Source: a virus. Taken from it: DNA of 25,714 nt. Location: positions 1 through 25,714 of the IMG/VR virus record IMGVR_UViG_3300042260_000887; one strand, given 5' to 3'. Positions 1-7,427 of the stretch are shown here, in pieces. A program made the translations under genes and the position numbers. The notes beneath the pieces were generated by a model. That model was not told the origin of the DNA. It saw only the letters and a list, made by a program, of their open reading frames with translations, and ran no database searches. The number at the start of each line of letters is the position of its first letter. The stretch's first letter is position 1.

Positions 1-603
1 TATTTTAAAGCTTAACAACACTCTAATTTCTTTGCCATTTTTATCTTTTGTGGTGTAAGGAATATTAGCAGTGCCAGCAGTTGCAGGATTATCCGATAAA
101 GCATTTACCATATTTTCGATTGCGGTAAAATCGATTGGTGTAAAATTGATAAAATTAAATGTTTTATCTGGAAAATTCTCTTTTAAAAAATCATTTATAG
201 ATTTAAAATTCGCTTGTATTGATTGAAAATTTGCTTGCAATATTTGGCAAAAGATTTGAAAAAAAGCTTGGATTGTCATAAACGAGCCTGCAAAAACTAT
301 ATTTTCACTAGCAGTCAAATTTGTATCATTAATATTAAAAATAGTATCAATAGTTCCAATCACTTTGCCGTCCTTGTCTATTTGCTTGACTTGATTAAGT
401 CCGAAAGGTTTTTGACTTGCATTGTTAAAATTAATGCGAAGTTGAGCCAGCTTTTCGTCTTTGGCTTTTTGGAGTTGATAAATTGCAATTTCTTGCTCGT
501 TTAGTTTTTTATATTTATTAGTATCGTAAAATACATCTCCAATTGAATCTTGATTTTCAAATTCAATAACTTGACTTGTTTCTAAATTTTTAAAATAAAA
601 CAT
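1..603 (-). CDS. Tail-fibre-linked protein, partial (3' end beyond window)
   Basis: An open frame of 201 codons runs from ATG at 603 to the window edge without a stop, so the C-terminus is missing. The start is firm: AAGGAGT lies just upstream and overlaps the stop codon of the tail fibre gene. I do not recognise the family. Its place directly downstream of the fibre, where Mu and P2 carry fibre-assembly genes, suggests a fibre chaperone or distal fibre part (inference). The N-terminus is mixed and charged (residues about 40-55 could form a helix). A short tandem repeat, LQANFQS then IQANFKS, sits near residue 140. Codons such as GGC, CTC, CGC and TCG are more frequent than in the tail genes downstream of 1860, hinting at a different origin. 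Confidence 0.75.
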   Translation of the reverse strand, partial: MFYFKNLETSQVIEFENQDSIGDVFYDTNKYKKLNEQEIAIYQLQKAKDEKLAQLRINFNNASQKPFGLNQVKQIDKDGKVIGTIDTIFNINDTNLTASENIVFAGSFMTIQAFFQIFCQILQANFQSIQANFKSINDFLKENFPDKTFNFINFTPIDFTAIENMVNALSDNPATAGTANIPYTTKDKNGKEIRVLLSFKI

Positions 604-607
604 TTTT

Positions 608-614
608 ACTCCTT
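608..614 (-). promoter_or_regulatory. Strong Shine-Dalgarno for the fibre-linked gene
   Basis: AAGGAGT on the minus strand, 4 bases before ATG 603. The TAA stop of the upstream fibre gene is inside it, so the two genes are probably translationally linked. It is notable because most genes here lack such a site. Confidence 0.7.
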
Positions 615-1860
615 AAAATTTTAATGTTGTATCTTCCCAAAACCTGAGAAGTATTCTTACATCAGTAGAACCAGTTGAATTACTAGTTCTCATCCCTATT
701 TGGGCGGATTTGTTTGTTCTAACTGAAACTTCCGAACCACCGTTATAAGATGTATTACATCTTATGGTTTCAAAACCAGAATTGAAAATTGGGTCAATAT
801 CAGCAGTTTCTAAATCAGAAATGTAAGTCTGTGAATAGGAAGAGGAGCCAGTTGCTTTATGATTTGTCGCCATAATATTAGCTAAAACATTTATACCTAA
901 CGGCGTAGAGATTGAGTATGCCGACCTCGAGTTTGTAGATATGTTGTAATTTTGAACCAACATAGGCGACTTGAGAGAAAAATATTTGTTATCTTGAATA
1001 AAACCTATTATATTTCCGCTTGAATTTGTTAAAATTGAACCTCTTCTTTCAAATTTAGTATATCCACTCGGCAAAACAGAGGTTGGGTCGGGGGCGGTGC
1101 CAGCAACACCAAGTAAAGCCATATAGTCTACTGCTAAAGTTGATGGATTGTAAATCGCATAAAGGTGATAAGTGCTTGAATTTGCCCTTGCTTCAGTTGT
1201 TAATAAGTTTCCTCCAGCACCAGCAGACCAAGAACCGCTTGATTGCAATCTTTTTGTTAATGCAGGGGCAATAGCTTGACCTGAACCATCAGAAAATTGG
1301 AAAGTTCCACCCGAAAAATCAATGTCAGTGTTTGGATTTCCTGAATTATTTGCAATGGTGATTGGATTATTCAAATAAACAATACCTTGGGCGGTGGTGG
1401 TGGCTTTGGTTGCTGCTGGTTTAATTAATATCCAATTAGTTCCATTGTAATACATTTCCACCATAACATTAGCAGGAATATCTCCAGCACCTAAATTTGT
1501 TCCATCTTGGTTTTTAACTAAAATATTGCCAAAACCATAAGCATTAATATTTGTAGAGCCTGTATTAGCATTTCCAGTAGCAAATTTAATTGACATACCA
1601 GTTCTTATAACTGGTGGTGCTTGTAAAGGGCTAACAGGATTTAATACATAAGCATTTGTTGTTCCAGTATCAACACAATATAAAGAGGCTTGTGAGGCAA
1701 TTATTGCCATACCTTTAATATTTTGGTCTATATCTGCATCAATAGTTTGCCCAGTTTTTGTGCAAACATTTTTAAGCTCACTATTAATCATATTTAGCCA
1801 AACATCATCTACTGGGGCTGTTGAATTATTATTTTGAAATATCGTTTGTTTATTTGCCAT
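613..1860 (-). CDS. Tail fibre / receptor-binding protein
   Basis: 415 residues, rich in Gly, Ser, Thr and Asn, with no membrane segment, as expected for a trimeric beta-rich fibre. The N-terminal 80 or so residues (VDDVWLNMINSELKNV) probably attach to the baseplate. A middle part contains a stretch around FERRGSILTNSSGNIIGF (about residues 270-287) of a type that recurs in fibre proteins of many phages. The C-terminal third would bind the host surface. It lies after the gp48-like baseplate gene, the usual fibre position in Mu-like tails. There is no SD; the leader is AT-rich before ATG. Parts are unusually GC-rich for this phage (32 of 60 bases at 1081-1140), suggesting exchange of the receptor-binding part. 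The fibre role rests on composition and position. Confidence 0.75.
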   Translation of the reverse strand: MANKQTIFQNNNSTAPVDDVWLNMINSELKNVCTKTGQTIDADIDQNIKGMAIIASQASLYCVDTGTTNAYVLNPVSPLQAPPVIRTGMSIKFATGNANTGSTNINAYGFGNILVKNQDGTNLGAGDIPANVMVEMYYNGTNWILIKPAATKATTTAQGIVYLNNPITIANNSGNPNTDIDFSGGTFQFSDGSGQAIAPALTKRLQSSGSWSAGAGGNLLTTEARANSSTYHLYAIYNPSTLAVDYMALLGVAGTAPDPTSVLPSGYTKFERRGSILTNSSGNIIGFIQDNKYFSLKSPMLVQNYNISTNSRSAYSISTPLGINVLANIMATNHKATGSSSYSQTYISDLETADIDPIFNSGFETIRCNTSYNGGSEVSVRTNKSAQIGMRTSNSTGSTDVRILLRFWEDTTLKF

Positions 1861-1863
1861 ATT

Positions 1864-2469
1864 TTATATAAAATTAATTTGTGTATTACTTGGTTTTATT
1901 GCCAATAACAATTCCCTTACTTCCGATGAAAATCCAGTTGGAATAAATGGAGGAGTATAAGGAGGTGCATTATTTACAATAGATTGACCCATTCTAACAT
2001 TTAAAACAAATCTAGCTTCTGGTAAAGAAGTTGGAATAAATGGGGGTGTATAAGGTGGTGCAACTGAATATTGAGCATTTTCAATAGTTATATTAATGTT
2101 TAATAATGCTATTAAGTTTCTAATTTCATCAATATTTAAAACCCCTAAACTTCTTAATTTAACTAAAACTTGTTTCTTTCTTTCTTCAAAGGATAGTGAG
2201 CTTGTATTTGGAAATATTTTATCAGGAATACCAACGCTAGCTTCCCATAATTCTAAATAAGGCAAACTATCACAAGTTAATATTGAAAGATTTTTCCAAT
2301 TAGTATTAAATAAATCATCAATTGCTTTTATACTTCCAGATAAACCAAAAAATAATTTATAAAGATTTGATTCTTTATAATCTTTAGAAGCAAAAACCCT
2401 TCCACTAGGTAGATACTTCAACATTATGCTGGTATGCTCTTCTTTGGTTAATGGTAAATAGTTTTTCAT
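1864..2469 (-). CDS. Mu gp48 / YmfQ-like (DUF2313) baseplate protein
   Basis: 201 residues. The N-terminal 125 residues follow the YmfQ/DUF2313 pattern: a YLPSGRVF motif near residue 20, then a leucine-rich helix, LPYLELWEASVGIPD, then a K-rich helix and RSLGVLNIDEIRNLIALL. In Mu this is a wedge or periphery protein of the baseplate linking to the fibres, and here it sits between baseplate J and the fibre, as in Mu. The start codon overlaps the stop of the baseplate J gene by one base (TAATG). The C-terminal part carries a duplicated PPYTPPFIPT segment (about residues 139-148 and 168-177), which is not a usual part of the family. Confidence 0.85.
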   Translation of the reverse strand: MKNYLPLTKEEHTSIMLKYLPSGRVFASKDYKESNLYKLFFGLSGSIKAIDDLFNTNWKNLSILTCDSLPYLELWEASVGIPDKIFPNTSSLSFEERKKQVLVKLRSLGVLNIDEIRNLIALLNINITIENAQYSVAPPYTPPFIPTSLPEARFVLNVRMGQSIVNNAPPYTPPFIPTGFSSEVRELLLAIKPSNTQINFI

Positions 2470-4004
2470 TAGAAAGTTATTGTTCCAAGGGTTGATAATT
2501 TATTAAAAGTATTCACTATATCAGCTGATGGAGAAGCTAAAGTATATTTAGGCTTTGCACCAGTTGAATCAAAGGAATTGGCTATTACAGCCCTAATATT
2601 GTCAATTTTATCTGTCTCACCAACATTATTTTGAGTTCTAAAATAATTTTTTAAATTATTAGCAATAGCATTTTGCATCGCAGAAGTATTTGGCTCTAGA
2701 GAAGAAAATGTAAAATTTACTGGATTTGCGATTGGTGATAAAACTGATAAATCTTCTTCAACCATATTGCTTGGAATTATTTTAAGTATTTCGTCTCTAA
2801 CCTTAGTAACTTCTAAAGAAGATGGAATATTTGAAGTATCGTCGTCTCTAGTAAATAAAACAGCTACTTGACCGGGTGAAATATAACTATGACTTGCGGT
2901 AATAGTTCCTGTTGCTGGTGTTGTTGGATTATTTGCAACTTTAAAATAAATATTATTACCATCGACTAAAACTCTAGCTTTAATATTATAAGCACTTTGA
3001 TTAGCACCAGAAACATTAATAAAAGAACCATCAGTCATAACATTACCAGCAGAAACTGCGGTGGCAACATTACCATTTCTAGTTAGTGATGTAATTGATA
3101 TTGTAGAAGATACTGTTGATGGGCTAAATACCCAAACCCTAGTAACCCCTGATATTTTTTTAGCTTGGTTTATAATTTCATTTTTATTAAAATGAGCTAC
3201 TGGTTGTTGTTTTCTAAATAAAAGCCTTTCGCGATAAGATTCAAAATCTTCAACATCAGTTCCATTTGATAATTCACCATTATCAACATAAACACTTGAA
3301 TCAACATTTGGGATAGTAGTTGTAGTAATAAGTTTTGTTCCTGCAATTTGATTAGTATTTAAACCACTTGTTGTTGCTTTAACTGCTACTTTAGCACTTT
3401 TCCATTGAACAACGATTGTGCCAGTAGGTGTTCCAATAGTTCCAGCTTTTTCAAAGGTAAAAGTATTGTCATTAACTACTACGATTGGCTGATTAACAAC
3501 ATTAAAATCATCAGGAGTTGCTCCAGTTATAGAATCAATAATAAAACCACTTGCAAGATTATGAGGATTAGAAAAAGAAACAGAAACTATACTTCCAGTT
3601 CTTGAAATAGAGCTAGGTGTAATCTGATTTAATGTTATAGTTGTATCACTTTGAGTTGCATAGGTTATACCATTTGCAGATTGTAATTGGCTATTAGTTG
3701 GAATAATAACTCCAGAAGTTCCAGTAAAAATAACATTACCTTCAGCTGGTGTTGCAGGATTTAAAGAAATTCCTAAATCATTTCCGTGTTGCGTTAAATA
3801 AGAATCTTCAGCAGTTGTGATAAAATATTGTTTAAATTGTCTAACTGATTTTCTATAAACATCAAATATTCTTGAGCCAATACTAGCTAATAAGGTTTTA
3901 TTTAAGTCAACTTTATAAAAATCACCATTAGTTGCAATACTAACTTCAGCGACCATCTTGTCGACTACTTCTTTTCTTGTATCTGGTGTGTTAAATTCAG
4001 CCAT
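2469..4004 (-). CDS. Baseplate J-like protein (Mu gp47 type)
   Basis: 511 residues. The N-terminus (about 1-130: conserved ESYRERL-type context later, FITTAEDSYLTQHGNDLGI early) and the middle FESYRERLLFRKQQPVAH plus SGVTRVWVFSP follow the Baseplate_J / gp47 family, which forms the wedge that triggers sheath contraction. The C-terminal domain (about 390-500) has DDDTSNIPSSLEVTKVRDEI and ends as expected. Two beta-rich insertions, about residues 133-200 and 312-370, look like copies of one module (H.L..G..I, a YN or FN turn, TPATGTI) and enlarge the protein beyond a typical gp47. The same module occurs in the protein at 14258-15592. It overlaps gp46 upstream by 8 bases. Confidence 0.88.
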   Translation of the reverse strand: MAEFNTPDTRKEVVDKMVAEVSIATNGDFYKVDLNKTLLASIGSRIFDVYRKSVRQFKQYFITTAEDSYLTQHGNDLGISLNPATPAEGNVIFTGTSGVIIPTNSQLQSANGITYATQSDTTITLNQITPSSISRTGSIVSVSFSNPHNLASGFIIDSITGATPDDFNVVNQPIVVVNDNTFTFEKAGTIGTPTGTIVVQWKSAKVAVKATTSGLNTNQIAGTKLITTTTIPNVDSSVYVDNGELSNGTDVEDFESYRERLLFRKQQPVAHFNKNEIINQAKKISGVTRVWVFSPSTVSSTISITSLTRNGNVATAVSAGNVMTDGSFINVSGANQSAYNIKARVLVDGNNIYFKVANNPTTPATGTITASHSYISPGQVAVLFTRDDDTSNIPSSLEVTKVRDEILKIIPSNMVEEDLSVLSPIANPVNFTFSSLEPNTSAMQNAIANNLKNYFRTQNNVGETDKIDNIRAVIANSFDSTGAKPKYTLASPSADIVNTFNKLSTLGTITF

Positions 4005-4473
4005 TATAACTTAAATATTGTAAATTTTTTAAATCAATATTATTGCCATTTTGGTCAATAATAGTTATTTTAAATTGAAGAGTTGATTTAGAAAAATCAA
4101 TTTTTTCTATATCAATTATTTCAATTTTGTTATCAATAATATTAATAAAATCAACATTTACTTCACTTGCAATGTTGTCAGTTAATAACCATTCTAAACA
4201 TTCTTCAATGTAGCTTTGAAATAATATTGCAGTATCTTGGTCTAATTTAGATTGCTCTAAAGTCCATAATAAACTACCTTGTTCAAAACCATCACTATGT
4301 AATATCAAATTTCCGTGCCAACCACCTCTCCTTTCAGGAATTTCAATGGTTTCATCTCTTTGATTGCTGTAAAGAGATATTAAAATAGCACTATAAAGAG
4401 AATTACCCTTTTCGAAATCTAAATCATATAAAGTAGAATCACCTACCTTAAATTCTTTTAAACCCATTGTCAT
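3997..4473 (-). CDS. Mu gp46-like baseplate protein
   Basis: 158 residues. Recognised by the GP46 signature: LYSAILISLYSNQRD followed by IPERRGGWHGN (about residues 25-55), then a helix-rich part with SLLWTLEQSK and an ECLEWLLTDNIA segment. This resembles the gp25/W lysozyme-fold wedge proteins of contractile tails (family knowledge). The gene overlaps the spike gene by the ATGA junction, and the next gene (gp47) by 8 bases, so all are co-translated in a baseplate operon. Confidence 0.85.
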   Translation of the reverse strand: MTMGLKEFKVGDSTLYDLDFEKGNSLYSAILISLYSNQRDETIEIPERRGGWHGNLILHSDGFEQGSLLWTLEQSKLDQDTAILFQSYIEECLEWLLTDNIASEVNVDFINIIDNKIEIIDIEKIDFSKSTLQFKITIIDQNGNNIDLKNLQYLSYNG

Positions 4474-5012
4474 ACAACTCCTCCAGTTGTTGCTGGTCCA
4501 GATAATACCCCACTATGAATATGAGTGAGGAATTGTTTGCCCGCAATAGTTGTTCCAGAGCCTGTTAATGTTGCATTACCACTAACTTCTAAATTACCTG
4601 TTATTTTAACATTTCCAGTTATTTCAATGCCATTGGAATTAAGTTTGATTATATTTGAATTCGATTTTATGTCAATATCGCCGTTTGCTTTAAAAGTGAG
4701 TGAATTATTAGCATTGGAGTATAAGCACAATTCACCTTCTTCAACTGAATTAGCATTCTCGGCATCAAAAGCAAAAGCGTAATAATCATCATTTTTTAAA
4801 GGTGGATTTATTATTAAACATTTAGTATTAATATTAGGATAAACATTTGATTTGGATTGATTTACCAAAACAACATCATCAATTTCAATATTTGAAGGGC
4901 AAATTAAAACTCTAAGTAAAACTTGATTACCTTCTTTATAAACTTTTGTTATAGTTCCCCATCGAATAGAATCTCTTAAGGAAATTAATTGATTAATTAT
5001 TTCTTTGTTCAT
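4470..5012 (-). CDS. Membrane-piercing baseplate spike (Mu gp45 / gpV type)
   Basis: 180 residues. The N-terminal OB-like part (about 15-85: WGTITKVYKEGNQVLLRVLI) is followed by a beta-helix of short repeats in alternating N, I and G residues (about 95-155), which in trimeric spikes forms the needle shaft. The C-terminus has the apex signature FLTHIHSG with H164 and H166. In Mu gp45 and P2 gpV this HxH binds an iron ion at the tip. So the protein should be the cell-envelope puncturing tip. It overlaps both neighbours by 4 bases (ATGA). Family and role are well supported by the combination of shaft, HxH and operon position. Confidence 0.9.
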   Translation of the reverse strand: MNKEIINQLISLRDSIRWGTITKVYKEGNQVLLRVLICPSNIEIDDVVLVNQSKSNVYPNINTKCLIINPPLKNDDYYAFAFDAENANSVEEGELCLYSNANNSLTFKANGDIDIKSNSNIIKLNSNGIEITGNVKITGNLEVSGNATLTGSGTTIAGKQFLTHIHSGVLSGPATTGGVV

Positions 5013-6232
5013 AATATTTTTTCTGGTTTATTGCTAACTCTTTTTCTACCTCTAATTCTTTCTGATATTGGTTCAAATAAAGAATCAGTATAAGCATATT
5101 TATCAACTAATTGTAAAAGGGTTGTAGTGCCATTTTCATTAGTCTTTGAATAATTTATTGATTTAATTAAGTAAGAACCAAAAACCCTTCTTCTTTCGTC
5201 CCAAACATCAACTAAATTATTAACTTTCCATAATGGATTAAATTTAATATTTTCATTTAGATTTTGTCTAAATCCATAAATTTCACAAGAATAAGTAAAA
5301 GATTTAGTTTTTTGTATATTTGCTTCCCATTTAGCTCTAGCAACTGCTTTTCGTGTTGAGGTCATTGACATATGATGATAATGAGTTCTTGTTTCTCTTA
5401 CTTCACTATCAATAGTTTCCGCTTGTGTATTAACAAAAGAACCATAATTTTGTCTTGAAACTTTAGTTGTAAAAACCCTATCGCTATTTATTGGCAAAGG
5501 CTCGATAATTTCCATAGCTCCACCATCACCATTTCCTGCTGTAGATTTAACAATATATTTATGAAAACGATGAGTCCAATCTCTATCAACACTTGATTGA
5601 ATAATATTATTTTCAGAACCGCCTATAACTCTTTGTAAAATAGTATTACATCTATCTTCGCCAATATCATTAATTACAAGATTGCTAAAGCCATCAGTAG
5701 TTAAGATTAAACCTCTTTTATCAGCGCATCTTTTAATAACTTCAAAAGCAGAATCACCATCACGATGAGAAATATCATCTTCAGAACCTAACTTATCAAT
5801 TAATCCATATTTATTTATTATTGATACTTCATTAGATTTATATCCAATAAATCTTTTAATAGGAACTACCTTAAAATTAATAGTTTCTAAAACATTTTTA
5901 CATAAAGTAATAAAATCCATTGGAGGCTTATATATTTTAGCTCCTACTTTGCTATCAACTAAATCACCTAATCTATCTCTACCACTTATTTTAATAAGAT
6001 TTCCATAATTAGAATCAGACTCACTAACTCTTTCTATAAAGCCATCAATTAATTCTTCATTATCCACTTTAATTTGGATTCTATCACCAATATTAATTAT
6101 TTCATCATCAGGGACGGAAACAATTAATTCAAAAATATTAACTAAAGATTCTAAATCAATATCAATATTATAAGATATAAAACTTGTGTAAGTCTTATTA
6201 TTAATTGTTGCAGATATAATATTAATAGCCAT
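5009..6232 (-). CDS. Baseplate hub protein (Mu gpP / gp44, late control D type)
   Basis: 407 residues. Fits the gpP/gp44 hub: a beta-rich N-terminus (VNIFELIVSVPDD, then GDRIQIKVDNEELIDGFIERV at about 34-70), a DRLGDLVDS segment near 85, and DSAFEVIKRCADKRGLILTTD (about 160-180), which is typical of the fold shared with P2 gpD and T4 gp27. The hub joins the tail tube to the spike. The gene lies between the gpN-like and spike genes exactly as in Mu, overlapping the spike gene by 4 bases and one base from the gpN-like gene. No SD. Confidence 0.85.
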   Translation of the reverse strand: MAINIISATINNKTYTSFISYNIDIDLESLVNIFELIVSVPDDEIINIGDRIQIKVDNEELIDGFIERVSESDSNYGNLIKISGRDRLGDLVDSKVGAKIYKPPMDFITLCKNVLETINFKVVPIKRFIGYKSNEVSIINKYGLIDKLGSEDDISHRDGDSAFEVIKRCADKRGLILTTDGFSNLVINDIGEDRCNTILQRVIGGSENNIIQSSVDRDWTHRFHKYIVKSTAGNGDGGAMEIIEPLPINSDRVFTTKVSRQNYGSFVNTQAETIDSEVRETRTHYHHMSMTSTRKAVARAKWEANIQKTKSFTYSCEIYGFRQNLNENIKFNPLWKVNNLVDVWDERRRVFGSYLIKSINYSKTNENGTTTLLQLVDKYAYTDSLFEPISERIRGRKRVSNKPEKIL

Positions 6233-6233
6233 T

Positions 6234-7427
6234 TTATAAGAAAATATTAATTTTACCTTTTAAATTTGCACTATCCTCAGGATTGTTTAAATCTATAATA
6301 TTTTGATATTCAGATGCGGTTTCAGAACCATAATATTGATATGTTAAAATAACTGCTGGAGTAGATTCTTTAACATCAATAACTTTTATATTTGGTAATT
6401 TTAATTTTAAACTATTTAATAATTTAATGTTTTGTAATCTAGCATTTTCTAAGTAAGAATACAATTCATCATCAATTTTATTTTGTTCGAATTGAAAATA
6501 CATTTTATCAAGTCTTTTAATCATTGAATCGATTTGCTCTTGATTAGTATAGTCAACCTGAGAACTTGCTTGCATTGCATTTGATAAACAGGCAATTTTT
6601 GTATAAGTTGCAACTGCATTTTTAGAACTATTAGTAGAAAATTGAATGCTATTAAATATTCTTTCAGAGTTTTTAATATTAGAGGTAAAGTTATCAAAAG
6701 CATTTAAGACACTTTCAAAAATATTGCTTAATTTTCCAATTAATTGACCCGGTAATTGCATTAAACTATTAATTGAAGTCATAAACTCATTGATATCAGC
6801 TACAACACCAGCAACTTCATCAACAATGCCATTAGCAAAACCAATTACATCGTTGATAGTATTGGTAACTTCATCTATTGCATCTCTTGCCTCATTGTAA
6901 GTTTCAGCTAATTCATTAGCTCCTTCAATAGCATCTTTTAATAACTGAGCATTTTTTTCACCAATTAATTTATAAAATTCATTTAATAAACTTTTCTCAT
7001 TATTAACACCTTCAGGAAATTTATTCTTATCACTTTCAGCAAAGGTTACTTGATATTGAACCCTTCCAATTTCTCCTTGTAATTGTTCACTAGTTAATTG
7101 ACATTGAACAACAACAACTTTCTTTTTACCTTCAGTTGGGTGGATTAATACTCCAATCCCCTTTTGGCTCATTACTTCTTCAAACTTTTTCTTATTTCTT
7201 TTATAAGAAGTTCCAGTATTATTATTGGCTTCAATAAATATATTTAAAACATAAATTGGTGATTTTTCTCCAGTATCTTCAACATATCTTGATTTTATAG
7301 AATCAGGAAATTCGTGTATTGCTGTTTTTCTTCCTAAATCAGGTTTTTGAGCTACTTCACAAAAGAATTGAGAACTTTTACCATTGCAAGAAAATTTAGC
7401 TCTTTGCCAAAATGAATTAATAGCCAC
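6234..7427 (-). CDS. DNA circularisation N-terminal family protein (Mu gpN / gp43)
   Basis: 397 residues. The first 135 residues match the DNA_circ_N family: FWQRAKFSCNGKSSQFFCEV, then KTAIHEFP, SPIYVLNIFIEANN and IGVLIHPTEGKKKVVVVQC. Despite the family name, in Mu-like phages this is a baseplate/tail protein (gpN). Residues about 150-270 are predicted helical (long stretches of A, E, N, I), followed by a variable C-terminal part. It sits between the tape measure and the hub, its Mu position, and its start overlaps the tape measure stop by 11 bases. Confidence 0.85.
   Translation of the reverse strand: MAINSFWQRAKFSCNGKSSQFFCEVAQKPDLGRKTAIHEFPDSIKSRYVEDTGEKSPIYVLNIFIEANNNTGTSYKRNKKKFEEVMSQKGIGVLIHPTEGKKKVVVVQCQLTSEQLQGEIGRVQYQVTFAESDKNKFPEGVNNEKSLLNEFYKLIGEKNAQLLKDAIEGANELAETYNEARDAIDEVTNTINDVIGFANGIVDEVAGVVADINEFMTSINSLMQLPGQLIGKLSNIFESVLNAFDNFTSNIKNSERIFNSIQFSTNSSKNAVATYTKIACLSNAMQASSQVDYTNQEQIDSMIKRLDKMYFQFEQNKIDDELYSYLENARLQNIKLLNSLKLKLPNIKVIDVKESTPAVILTYQYYGSETASEYQNIIDLNNPEDSANLKGKINIFL

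Noticed and set aside
223-504. Plus-strand open frame of 93 codons
   Set aside because: Lies opposite the partial minus-strand gene at 1-603, which has a strong SD and an unbroken frame; it is a shadow. The same applies to other frames opposite or across the late genes (for example 1083-1274, 4525-4782, 8564-8755, 13822-14055, 18030-18272).
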